Assembly: GCA_023262335.1 (NCBI GenBank)
Contig: JALRBE010000001.1
Location: 1-53,137, forward strand
Length of the DNA stretch: 53,137 bases
Source of the DNA: Candidatus Saccharimonadia bacterium
GTDB lineage: Bacteria; Patescibacteriota; Saccharimonadia; Saccharimonadales; Saccharimonadaceae
Direction: 5' to 3'
Shown: positions 1-6,950 of the stretch, one piece after another
Layout of the letters: every line of letters starts with the position of its first letter
How positions within the stretch are numbered: position 1 is the stretch's first letter
Translations under genes and position numbers: made by a program
Notes under the pieces: generated by a model
What the model was told of the DNA's origin: nothing
The model's input: only the letters and a program-made list of their open reading frames with translations
Database searches by the model: none

Positions 1-521
1 CAGTACGTCGCTTCTTTCAGGACGTTCAGGCGGACGTAGCCGACGCTCTCCTGGATCTCAATGAGCATGTCGAGCTTGCAGAGTTCGAGAGCCGCCTCGA
101 TGACCTGCCGTTCGTAGACCGCCGTCGGCGAACCGGCAAGCCGGTATTTATCGACGACGTGATGTACTCTGGCCAGGGAATCGACGAGTCCGGGATTGCC
201 GTCGGCGAACCACTGCCGTTCCTCGTCGGCGAGCCGTTCGAGATCGCTGGCGATGCGGACGATCATGCCGGCGACGTGCAGGCAATGGTCCGAAAAGCCG
301 ATTTTCTTCGCTCTTGCCGACCGCGCTTCGTGGCGGTACGCGGCCTTGGCACGCTCCTTCTTGCTGGTCGCGGGTGCCGGGTGATCGAGGCTGACGCGGC
401 GCGTCTTTCGCAACCGGTTGTCCTTTATTCTTTTCTCTCTAATTTCCTCTCGTCGGCTCTGCCGTGTTTGCGGCTGCAGCGTATCCAGAAGTTCATCAGG
501 ATCAATCAGCAGTGTCAACAT
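1..521 (-). CDS. Partial hypothetical basic protein (C-terminus beyond window)
   Basis: An open frame of 173 complete codons runs off the left edge without a stop. It starts at ATG 521-519, preceded by the SD-like AGGAAGG about 8 nt upstream. The N-terminal ~75 residues are rich in Arg and Lys (RQSRREEIREKRIKDNRLRK), followed by a more helical region with DHCLHVAGMIVRIASDLERLADEER and a C-terminal part with VIEAALELCKLDMLIEIQE. No family is recognised. The reverse frame at 159-656 is a shadow of this gene. The real frame is supported by the SD and by bacterial-like amino-acid composition, but the function is unknown. Confidence 0.6.
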   Translation of the reverse strand, partial: MLTLLIDPDELLDTLQPQTRQSRREEIREKRIKDNRLRKTRRVSLDHPAPATSKKERAKAAYRHEARSARAKKIGFSDHCLHVAGMIVRIASDLERLADEERQWFADGNPGLVDSLARVHHVVDKYRLAGSPTAVYERQVIEAALELCKLDMLIEIQESVGYVRLNVLKEATY

Positions 522-571
522 CGCGCATGCCTTCCTGGTAATGAACTGCTTCACTCTAGCGGTCCTGCTAG

Positions 572-590
572 CCATACTGTCATAGTATGG
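572..590. promoter_or_regulatory. Perfect inverted repeat, candidate operator
   Basis: CCATACT-GTCAT-AGTATGG is a perfect 7-bp inverted repeat with a 5-nt spacer. It lies between the divergent partial gene (start 521) and the promoter at 648-676. Its position upstream of the minus-strand gene suits a repressor site. The regulator is unknown. Confidence 0.45.
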
Positions 591-647
591 ATGAGGCTGT
601 CTATGATATACCATGACGCAAGCGAAATCGCAAGCATAAGGAAATAT

Positions 648-676
648 TTGACATAAGTATTTTTTATTGTTATAAT
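648..676 (+). promoter_or_regulatory. Consensus sigma70-type promoter for the GNAT transcript
   Basis: A perfect TTGACA (648-653) and a perfect TATAAT (671-676) are separated by exactly 17 nt. This is one of the strongest promoters in the window. The expected transcription start coincides with the ATG at 683 of a short leader ORF. Confidence 0.85.
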
Positions 677-682
677 GCAATT

Positions 683-772
683 ATGAATACATTCATGTCA
701 CACATTCAGAACGACAAGTACGCCATTATGACTGGCGGCGTTGCTCGCTATGTGGCATGTCTGGAATCGTAA
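683..772 (+). CDS. Putative 29-aa leaderless leader peptide
   Basis: ATG 683 lies 6 nt after the TATAAT box, the same spacing seen at many leaderless genes in this window. The frame runs 29 codons (begins MNTFMSHIQNDKY, ends VACLES) to TAA at 770-772. It stops 28 nt before a hairpin with a T-run. Its place between promoter and structured leader suggests a regulatory leader peptide for the acetyltransferase at 899. It could instead be a chance ORF in a non-coding leader. Confidence 0.45.
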   Translation: MNTFMSHIQNDKYAIMTGGVARYVACLES

Positions 773-799
773 ACCAACATATTTATGAAACGAGATATG

Positions 800-884
800 C
801 CTCCGACTCCGGAGGTTTTTTGATCCCAGAAGTCGGAGGTGCATCCGGTTTCAAAAATGAAACCGTAACCGCCGCGCACGCGGC
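800..884 (+). promoter_or_regulatory. Structured mRNA leader with terminator-like hairpin and alternative pairing
   Basis: Several elements follow in series. CCTCC (800-804) pairs with GGAGG (811-815) and is followed by TTTTTT (816-821), a short intrinsic-terminator shape. CCTCCGACT (800-808) can instead pair perfectly with AGTCGGAGG (831-839). CGGTTTCA-AAAA-TGAAACCG (846-865) forms a perfect 8-bp hairpin. GCCGC-GCAC-GCGGC (871-884) forms another just before the SD of the gene at 899. The first and alternative helices are mutually exclusive. This looks like a cis-regulatory leader; no known riboswitch class is recognised. Confidence 0.55.
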
Positions 885-898
885 AGAAGGGGAAGACC

Positions 899-1567
899 AT
901 GGCATTCGGATCGATCATGCGTTTTAACGCGGGAGAGTTGTCTATCGAGATGGCGCCGCTCAGTCGCGACGTCATGGGCGAATTCATTCGTCCGGGCATG
1001 CAATCGTGGACCGTCACGAAGTATTTGGTAACTCAGGCAAAGGTGCTTGAAGACGAATACGAATGGTACGACAAGACCCGAACCGACGACACGTCGCTCG
1101 TATGGGGGATATGGATCATCGGCGCGGACGATGCGCGCGAGCTGATCGGTACGTCGAGCCTGCACCATATCGAACGCGGCCTGTTCTTTAGCGCCGGAAG
1201 CGGCTCGCTCATATTCAACGCTGAATATTGGGGCAAAGGAATCGCGTCGGCGGCGCATAAGGCACGCACATGGTACGCATTCCACGTGCTGGGAATCGAC
1301 CGCATTTGGTCGGAAGTACTGCAGGGCAACGAAGGCAGCCGTAGGGCTCTAGAAAAATCCGGCTACTACGTGACCCACGTGAAGCGCAACGACAAGTTCG
1401 TTGACGGCACGCTCAAGCACGCCGACCAGCTGGAGTGTGTCAACCCGGACCCGGCGCCGTGGAAGCGCTGGTGGGGGGATGACCGTCCGACCAAAGCGGC
1501 CCGCGAAGCCCGCGTCCGCGCGCATGCTGCCATGGAGTGGGCAGCGCAAAACGTCGTATGTCCCTGA
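899..1567 (+). CDS. GNAT family N-acetyltransferase (RimJ/RimL-like)
   Basis: A 222-aa protein resembling the acetyl-CoA-dependent GNAT enzymes of the RimJ/RimL type, which acetylate protein N-termini or small molecules. Visible features are a central strand pair (WGIWIIGADDARELIGTSSL), the acetyl-CoA-binding segment NAEYWGKGIASAAHKARTWY at about residues 107-126, and the typical C-terminal motif EVLQGNEGSRRALEKSGY. The tail after residue ~190 is unusually rich in Trp, Arg and Ala. The SD (AAGGGGAAG) is 4 nt before the ATG. The gene stands alone behind a strong promoter and a folded leader, an arrangement often seen for inducible resistance or modification enzymes. The substrate cannot be told from sequence. 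Confidence 0.85.
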   Translation: MAFGSIMRFNAGELSIEMAPLSRDVMGEFIRPGMQSWTVTKYLVTQAKVLEDEYEWYDKTRTDDTSLVWGIWIIGADDARELIGTSSLHHIERGLFFSAGSGSLIFNAEYWGKGIASAAHKARTWYAFHVLGIDRIWSEVLQGNEGSRRALEKSGYYVTHVKRNDKFVDGTLKHADQLECVNPDPAPWKRWWGDDRPTKAAREARVRAHAAMEWAAQNVVCP

Positions 1568-1574
1568 CTCCGGA

Positions 1575-2474
1575 TTACCCGCCGATCGTATCGGCGGGAT
1601 TTTCTTGTTCGAACAAATTGGCAATACGCGCGGTCAGCTCCCGTTTGTCGGCAAGTACGGCAGGGAAGCGGCCTGCGTAGGGGAGCGTGCGCGCCGTGTT
1701 ATGGTCGGCTTGGCTGCGGAACTCGCTGGCCGAGCGCATGCCGTGATGGTGTTTCAAGGCATAGCCGTCGTTCCGAAAATGCGTGTAGCCTGGGTCGTTC
1801 TTGTCCAACGCCTTCACGAACGCGGCTTCATCGTCGGCAAGCGATTCGTACGCCTCAACCGTGGCGACGAGCTCGGGCCAGCGGTGCCCGTACTGGAGTT
1901 CCAAGAGCCGGTGGGCGTTTTCTTCCTGCTGCTTCTTCCGGTTGAGGCCTTCGGGCGTGATCGCGAACGTCGGCACGTCGCCGGTGTACGCTTCGAGCAA
2001 ATCGTGGAGTGGACCGTAGAGCGCTACTTTGCCGACGTCGAGATCCGGGTAATGAGCCCGTGCGTACGGCACGGCGAGGGCGGTCAGATGCAGCGCATGG
2101 ATGGAATCGGGTTCGCGGCTACGGTCGGCAAGGCATGTCATGCGCAGGATGCCGCCGTAATTGTTGGCAAGCCGTCCGATATCCTGCGGGACATCCGTTT
2201 CTGCAGGCGACGCAACCGTCTTGGTGCGATACGATTCGTACGCTCCGAAGTCGACGCTATTCAGTTCGTACGACAGCCGCTCGTCGAAACGCGATCCCGC
2301 GGCGCTTTGCGACTCGCCCTGACGGAGCGCGACCGCGATGCTCGCGATGCCGAGCCGCAATATGCGCCTGGCTCGTATTTCGCGATATTCCTTTTGCTCC
2401 AAGATGGGGTAAATCTGGTCGCTGGCGCGCATGAGCTCGGCGACGCGTTCGCTGCTAGTATTCAGTGTCGTCAT
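1575..2474 (-). CDS. HD-domain hydrolase (YfbR-like nucleotidase fold)
   Basis: A 299-aa protein of the HD metal-dependent phosphohydrolase superfamily. The likely metal-binding residues are H in IHALHLTALAVPYAR (~137), the HD pair in GPLHDLLEAYTGDVPT (~165) and a distal Asp. The EAYTGDVPT segment is typical of YfbR-type 5'-deoxynucleotidases. The N-terminal ~100 residues are not recognised. ATG 2474 is chosen over upstream ATGs because AGGAG lies 9 nt before it; it overlaps the end of the Nudix gene by 20 bp, so the two are translationally linked. A role in nucleotide clean-up with the Nudix protein is inferred. Confidence 0.75.
   Translation of the reverse strand: MTTLNTSSERVAELMRASDQIYPILEQKEYREIRARRILRLGIASIAVALRQGESQSAAGSRFDERLSYELNSVDFGAYESYRTKTVASPAETDVPQDIGRLANNYGGILRMTCLADRSREPDSIHALHLTALAVPYARAHYPDLDVGKVALYGPLHDLLEAYTGDVPTFAITPEGLNRKKQQEENAHRLLELQYGHRWPELVATVEAYESLADDEAAFVKALDKNDPGYTHFRNDGYALKHHHGMRSASEFRSQADHNTARTLPYAGRFPAVLADKRELTARIANLFEQENPADTIGG
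1578..1606 (+). terminator. Intrinsic terminator between convergent genes
   Basis: CCCGCCGAT-CGT-ATCGGCGGG is a perfect 9-bp stem with a 3-nt loop, followed by ATTTTCTT. It ends the acetyltransferase transcript and lies inside the last codons of the convergent HD gene. Confidence 0.8.
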
Positions 2475-3162
2475 AGGTGTATTCTCCTGCATAATACGAA
2501 ACGCCGTCATCGATAAGACGCACGAATTTGCGGGCGCTTTCGAACGTCTTTTCTTTCGCGACGAATTCTTCTTGGGTGAGCCATTCGTTATGGCCTCCCT
2601 CGAAATCGACGGTCAGCTCGCCGGTCGCGTTCTTCGTCCGCATGATCACGAAGACCTTGTCTTCCAAAAGCTCGCCCGATTCCTTTTTGAAGTCGCGTTT
2701 ATGGAAGAGCATCGCGTACTCGAACGTGGCCGTCATGCCCGTTTCCTCAAGCAACTCGCGTTCGGCTGCTTCCTCAAAGCTTTCGCCCCAGCGCACTTTG
2801 CCGCCGAGTCGTCCCCAAAAACCGTAGTAGGGTTGCTTGAGCCGTTGCTGGCAGAGGAACTCGCGGCGTTCGCCGTTTTGGCGCTCCACGATCAATACTA
2901 CCGAAACTTTCGGTTGGCGTTCGATTTCGTTCTCGTCGGTATCGAGCCGATTGGCGTATTCTTTGCCGGCCGGCGCCAAAGCGTACTGATCGCCATTCTT
3001 CGTGACGTAGCCGCGCTCGACGAGCTTTTTGATATGGAAGTTGAAATGGTCGCTGGTCAGGTTCGTGCCTTTTTGCAACTGCGCGAACCCTGCGCTTGGC
3101 GAAAAAAGCAAATGGCGCAGAATGGCAATTTGGGTTTCATGGATCGTCGCTTCGTAACTCAT
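2455..3162 (-). CDS. Nudix hydrolase with N-terminal winged-helix DNA-binding domain
   Basis: A 235-aa two-domain protein. Residues ~1-75 look like an ArsR/MarR-type winged helix (ETQIAILRHLLFSPSAGFAQ, then HFNFHIKKLVERGYV). Residues ~85-225 are a Nudix domain with an intact Nudix box: G-KVRWG-E-SFEEAAE-RELLEETGM matches GX5EX7REUXEEXGU. Known Nudix-type regulators such as NrtR carry the HTH at the C-terminus, so the order here is reversed. The gene has an SD (AAGGAG) and its own promoter at 3174-3202. A perfect 18-bp palindrome just upstream could be its operator. It may be a regulator sensing a nucleotide or sugar-nucleotide, an enzyme, or both. Confidence 0.85.
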   Translation of the reverse strand: MSYEATIHETQIAILRHLLFSPSAGFAQLQKGTNLTSDHFNFHIKKLVERGYVTKNGDQYALAPAGKEYANRLDTDENEIERQPKVSVVLIVERQNGERREFLCQQRLKQPYYGFWGRLGGKVRWGESFEEAAERELLEETGMTATFEYAMLFHKRDFKKESGELLEDKVFVIMRTKNATGELTVDFEGGHNEWLTQEEFVAKEKTFESARKFVRLIDDGVSYYAGEYTYDDTEY

Positions 3163-3173
3163 CGTGTCTCCTT

Positions 3174-3202
3174 ATGCTACGAACCAAGCGTAGCCGATGC
3201 AA
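3174..3202 (-). promoter_or_regulatory. Promoter of the HTH-Nudix/HD operon
   Basis: On the minus strand TTGCAT (3202-3197) and TAGCAT (3179-3174) are 17 nt apart. The start codon at 3162 lies 11 nt after the -10 box. Confidence 0.6.
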
Positions 3203-3214
3203 CCATAGGCATCT

Positions 3215-3232
3215 AGTAAAGTCGACTTTACT
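3215..3232. promoter_or_regulatory. Perfect 18-bp palindrome, candidate operator
   Basis: AGTAAAGTCGACTTTACT is fully self-complementary. It lies 12 bp upstream of the -35 box of the HTH-Nudix gene and overlaps the stop codon of the ABC gene. A two-fold symmetric site beside a winged-helix gene suggests autoregulation. Confidence 0.55.
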
Positions 3233-4997
3233 CCTCGATGAATCCGCCTGATTGATGTCCCCAAAGTTTGGCGTAAGTGCCTTTGCGTTTCAGGAGTTCC
3301 TCGTGTGTGCCTTCTTCGATGATGGCGCCTTTGTTCATGACGACGATCCGGTCCAGTTTGGCGATAGTACTAAGGCGATGCGCGATGACGATCGAGGTGC
3401 GGTCCTTCATAAGCGTTTCGAGCGACTGTTGGATCAGCTTTTCCGACTCGCTGTCGAGCGCGCTGGTGGCTTCGTCGAGTACTAGAATTGGCGCGTCCTT
3501 CAAAATGGCACGGGCGATAGCAACGCGCTGCCGTTGGCCGCCGCTCAGTTTCACGCCGCGTTCGCCAACGAGCGTTTCGAGTCCGTCAGGAAGATCTTCG
3601 ATGAAGTCGAGCGCGTTCGCAGAGCGCGCCGCGGCTTTGATTTGCGCATAGGTGGCGTCGGGGTTACCGTAACTGATGTTTTCGGCAAGTGTCCTATGAA
3701 ACAGAAGCGGTTCCTGCGGCACATACGACACGGCGTGATGCAGTGATTCCTGCGACACGTCGGCTATTGACGTCCCGTCGATCGTGATGCGCCCTGAGTC
3801 GACGTCGGTGAACCGCATGAGCAGTTTGGTCAGCGTGGTTTTGCCCGAACCGCTCACGCCTACAATACCGACGCGTTCGTGCGGTTTTATCGTGAGCGTG
3901 AAGTCGTCGAACAATATTTCGCTGGCGGCGTCATGGCGGAACCCGACGTTCGAAAACGCGATCGCGCCGCTCGTGACCTTTAATTTGTCGGTACTTGTGT
4001 CAGACACGCCGATATCCTGCTTGAGTATTTCCATGATTTCTTCCGAGTCGCCAATGATCGTGTAGTAATCGCGGAACAAGCTATGGATGTTCCATATTTC
4101 CTGGATGAGGTTGAACGTGTACGTGAGGCACAGGTATACGATCGCCGCGTCCGCGATGCCCACCTGGACCGCCCAAATGGCAGCGACGAGCGCGAACACG
4201 CGCATGGTCGCGATGATGACCGAGTATACCGACGACACGCCGATGAAGGCGTTCCGTGCCTTCGACTCGTTATGAAGCATGGTGTCGACTGATTTTTTGA
4301 AGCGCTTTTGCTCGAACGTTTCGCGGCCGTCCGTTTTGACCGCGAGGATGTTCGAAAGCGAGTCAGAGAGTTGTGCCGATATCTTCGTATAGGATTCCGA
4401 ACGCGCTTTGAAGTGCTTGCGCATGAACCGCGTGCCGTAGTACGAAGCGGCCGCGAAGAGCACGACAAGAACGGCGAGCAACAGGGCGAATTGCCATAAA
4501 ATGAAGGCGAGACCGACGATACTGGCAACGAGCGACGTGACGATGAACAGCGCTTGGAATACGGCCGTATGCCAAAAGGCCATGAACGCCGAAGAAAACT
4601 TGTTGACTTTGGAAACGAGCGAACCGGCGAAGTTATCCGCGTAGAAACCGAGCGAATGCAGCGTCAGTTTTTCGTAGGTGTATTGATAGAGGCTATGCGC
4701 GCCCGTTACCTGCACCGTCCACATGGCATACAGGTTGAGGCGGTAGCCGATGATTTGCGTGTAGAACTGAATGCCTGCGTACATGGCGATCAATGGCAGT
4801 GACGATTCGAGGGTCACGGTACCTGACTGGATATTGGCGAGCACGGCGGCGATGGCAAGCGGCGCGACGTACCGTTCAAGAACGACAGTCGATGGCACGA
4901 GGAACAGGTTCGCGTACGCGAGTTTTTGCGCGAACGCCGTTTTCGCGAAGAACGACAGGATTTCCTTTGGCGATGCGACAGGCTTGTCTTTTTTCAT
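3228..4997 (-). CDS. ABC exporter half-transporter (membrane domain + ATPase), second copy
   Basis: A 589-aa type IV ABC exporter subunit: six membrane helices in the first ~310 residues, then an ATPase domain. The domain has Walker A (GVSGSGKTT), Q-loop (VPQEPLLFH), signature LSGGQRQRVAIARAI, Walker B with catalytic Glu (ILVLDEATSALD) and the H-loop (IVIAHRLSTI), so the site looks catalytically complete. ATG 4997 has GAGGA 6 nt upstream; an ATG at 5003 overlapping the previous stop as ATGA is the alternative. Its last ~100 residues are almost identical to those of the adjacent upstream gene, including the end GGFIEE, so the pair is a tandem duplication and probably works as a heterodimer exporting lipids, peptides or drugs. 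Confidence 0.9.
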   Translation of the reverse strand: MKKDKPVASPKEILSFFAKTAFAQKLAYANLFLVPSTVVLERYVAPLAIAAVLANIQSGTVTLESSLPLIAMYAGIQFYTQIIGYRLNLYAMWTVQVTGAHSLYQYTYEKLTLHSLGFYADNFAGSLVSKVNKFSSAFMAFWHTAVFQALFIVTSLVASIVGLAFILWQFALLLAVLVVLFAAASYYGTRFMRKHFKARSESYTKISAQLSDSLSNILAVKTDGRETFEQKRFKKSVDTMLHNESKARNAFIGVSSVYSVIIATMRVFALVAAIWAVQVGIADAAIVYLCLTYTFNLIQEIWNIHSLFRDYYTIIGDSEEIMEILKQDIGVSDTSTDKLKVTSGAIAFSNVGFRHDAASEILFDDFTLTIKPHERVGIVGVSGSGKTTLTKLLMRFTDVDSGRITIDGTSIADVSQESLHHAVSYVPQEPLLFHRTLAENISYGNPDATYAQIKAAARSANALDFIEDLPDGLETLVGERGVKLSGGQRQRVAIARAILKDAPILVLDEATSALDSESEKLIQQSLETLMKDRTSIVIAHRLSTIAKLDRIVVMNKGAIIEEGTHEELLKRKGTYAKLWGHQSGGFIEE

Positions 4998-4999
4998 GG

Positions 5000-6772
5000 T
5001 CATTCCTCTATGAACCCGCCTGACTGATGGCTCCACAGCCTGGCATACGTGCCGTTTCGCGCAAGCAGCTCGGCGTGCGAGCCGTCTTCGATGATTTTGC
5101 CGTTATCGAGCACGACTATGCGGTCCAATTTGGCGATGGTGCTGAGACGATGCGCGATAACGATGGACGTTCGGTTTTTCATGAGCGTGCCGAGCGACTG
5201 CTGGATGAGCTTTTCGCTTTCGCTGTCGAGCGCGCTGGTGGCTTCGTCGAGCACGAGCACGGGCGCTTCTTTCAAAATCGCCCGGGCGATCGCTACTCGC
5301 TGCCGTTGGCCGCCGCTCAGCTTGATGCCGCGTTCGCCGACGAGCGTCGCGAATCCGTCCGGCAGTTTGTCGATGAATTCCAGCGCATGGGCTTTTTTGG
5401 CCGCCTCGCGAACTTCCTCGTCGCTCGCGTCCGGTTTGCCGTAGGCTATGTTGTCGCGGAGTGACCTATGGAACAGCAGCGGTTCTTGTGGCACGAACGC
5501 GATCGATTGGTGAAGGCTTTGCTGCGTGACGGTGCTGATGTCGCTTCCGTCAACGAACACGCCGCCCGCGTCGACGTCCATGAAGCGCAGAAGCAAGTTG
5601 ACGACGGTCGATTTGCCGGCGCCAGAATGACCAACCAGCCCGACTTTTTGGCCCGGTTTGATAGTCAGGTCAAACCCGTCGAACAACGCGTCGCGGTTGT
5701 CGGCGTGCGAGAAGCCGACCGCTCGGAACTCTATGGTGCCGTCCGCGACGGACAAATTCTTCGCGCCTGGCGCGTCGATCACCTTTGCTGGTTCCATCAG
5801 GTACTCCACGAACTGTGACGCCTCGGTAACGGATTCTTCGAGCCGTCGGTAGACGCTGTTGAACGACCAAAGGAAGCGCGTGATCGTGGCGTAATAATTG
5901 AAGCCGATGAACAGCGCCGCTTTGGACGCCGCGTCGATGCTGAGGCTGAGGATGATTACCAGGCCGATGACGTTCGTGGCGACATATATAGGTGATATCT
6001 TCATGTCGATTTTCAGCGTTTGATAGTCCCAGCTGCGTTTGGCTTTGTTGACGTAATCGTCCACGTACGCTGCATGAGCGCCGCGTTCCGAGGTTTCCGA
6101 CCCGAACGCTTTGATGGCGGCGATGTTCGTAACGACGTCCGACACGTGGCCGGCCATTGCCGCATGGGCCTCCTCGCGGCTTTGGATAAGCCCAAGCCGA
6201 TGGCGGATAAGCGGCACGATGATAAACCCAGTGATTACCAGCGCGCCGATAAGCGCGAGCGACAGCCACGGCGAAATGAACGCGAGCACGACCGCGGCGA
6301 AGATGACCGGTATGACGTTCGACACGACTTCGAAGGTGATCGTGTCGAGGAACATGACGAACCTATGGGCATACGAAAGCAGGTTCTTCGTGATGGTGCC
6401 GGTGAATCGGTTCGCGAAGAATGCCAGCTCCTTTTCCACGAGCGAATCGAGCGCGCTTTTGTACAAATGGCGGATAGTTTTCGCTTCGAACGCCGCGAGC
6501 AAATGGAACGCAAGTCGCCAGAGCATTTCGCCGGCGAGCCACGCGAATCCGAAGGCCGCGACGAGCGGCCAGGCGGAGGCAAGGGTGACCGGACCCGTCT
6601 GACTAATGAGCGCCGCGATGGCCAGTGGCGGCACGTAAAAAACGAGCAGGCTGCCGATGCTCACGGCAAGACCGACGGGCAACGTGTACCGCCAACCGCG
6701 TATGATAATGGAATTGTATGTCCGTAGCGTTTTTTTGACAGCGGCTGCGCTTGTCTTTTTGTGGCTTTTCAT
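5000..6772 (-). CDS. ABC exporter half-transporter (membrane domain + ATPase), first copy
   Basis: A 590-aa ABC exporter subunit. The N-terminal half holds about six hydrophobic helices. The ATPase half has Walker A (GHSGAGKST), Q-loop (VPQEPLLFH), signature LSGGQRQRVAIARAI, Walker B plus Glu (LVLDEATSALD) and H-loop IAHRLSTI. ATG 6772 is chosen because AAGGAG lies 4-5 nt upstream; a longer reading frame to 6808 has no such support. It is the first gene of the pair and has a divergent promoter at 6880-6908 with a ~100-nt untranslated leader. The membrane halves of the two copies differ much more than their ATPase halves, consistent with heterodimer specialisation or gene conversion. Substrate unknown. 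Confidence 0.9.
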   Translation of the reverse strand: MKSHKKTSAAAVKKTLRTYNSIIIRGWRYTLPVGLAVSIGSLLVFYVPPLAIAALISQTGPVTLASAWPLVAAFGFAWLAGEMLWRLAFHLLAAFEAKTIRHLYKSALDSLVEKELAFFANRFTGTITKNLLSYAHRFVMFLDTITFEVVSNVIPVIFAAVVLAFISPWLSLALIGALVITGFIIVPLIRHRLGLIQSREEAHAAMAGHVSDVVTNIAAIKAFGSETSERGAHAAYVDDYVNKAKRSWDYQTLKIDMKISPIYVATNVIGLVIILSLSIDAASKAALFIGFNYYATITRFLWSFNSVYRRLEESVTEASQFVEYLMEPAKVIDAPGAKNLSVADGTIEFRAVGFSHADNRDALFDGFDLTIKPGQKVGLVGHSGAGKSTVVNLLLRFMDVDAGGVFVDGSDISTVTQQSLHQSIAFVPQEPLLFHRSLRDNIAYGKPDASDEEVREAAKKAHALEFIDKLPDGFATLVGERGIKLSGGQRQRVAIARAILKEAPVLVLDEATSALDSESEKLIQQSLGTLMKNRTSIVIAHRLSTIAKLDRIVVLDNGKIIEDGSHAELLARNGTYARLWSHQSGGFIEE

Positions 6773-6822
6773 GATTCTCCTTGTGAACGGTACGAGGTTT
6801 ATTTGCAAAGTGGTCGCTATTG

Positions 6823-6838
6823 GTTTGGTCGTCCAAAC
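6823..6838. promoter_or_regulatory. Inverted repeat in the ABC operon leader
   Basis: GTTTGG-TCGT-CCAAAC forms a 6-bp arm palindrome within the transcribed leader of the ABC pair, about 40 nt downstream of the -10 box. It may be a repressor site or an RNA hairpin. Confidence 0.4.
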
Positions 6839-6879
6839 GTTGTGCGTACAGAGGATCCAAGCGGGATCATAGTGCGTTA

Positions 6880-6908
6880 ATTATGACATGCCTTTAAGCT
6901 GAGTGCAA
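6880..6908 (-). promoter_or_regulatory. Promoter of the ABC exporter pair
   Basis: On the minus strand TTGCAC (6908-6903) and CATAAT (6885-6880) are spaced by 17 nt. It is divergent from the -10 (TAAAAT, 6939-6944) of the MFS gene. Confidence 0.6.
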
Positions 6909-6950
6909 GCAGTTTGTGTAATCCGTTGTTTCTTGGGGTAAAATGGTGGA

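Noticed and set aside
159..656. Plus-strand ORF of 165 codons at the left edge
   Set aside because: It is antisense to the better-supported partial minus-strand gene (SD, start at 521) and continues into the promoter region.
1401..2516. Long plus-strand ORF of 371 codons opposite the HD gene
   Set aside because: It lies entirely antisense to the HD hydrolase and acetyltransferase end, has a composition of an antisense shadow (Arg/Val/Gly-rich), and has no SD or promoter. The minus frame has a clear domain and SD.
4995..5036. Longer start of the second ABC gene at 5036
   Set aside because: The extra residues overlap the previous coding end and lack an SD; ATG 4997 has GAGGA at proper spacing.
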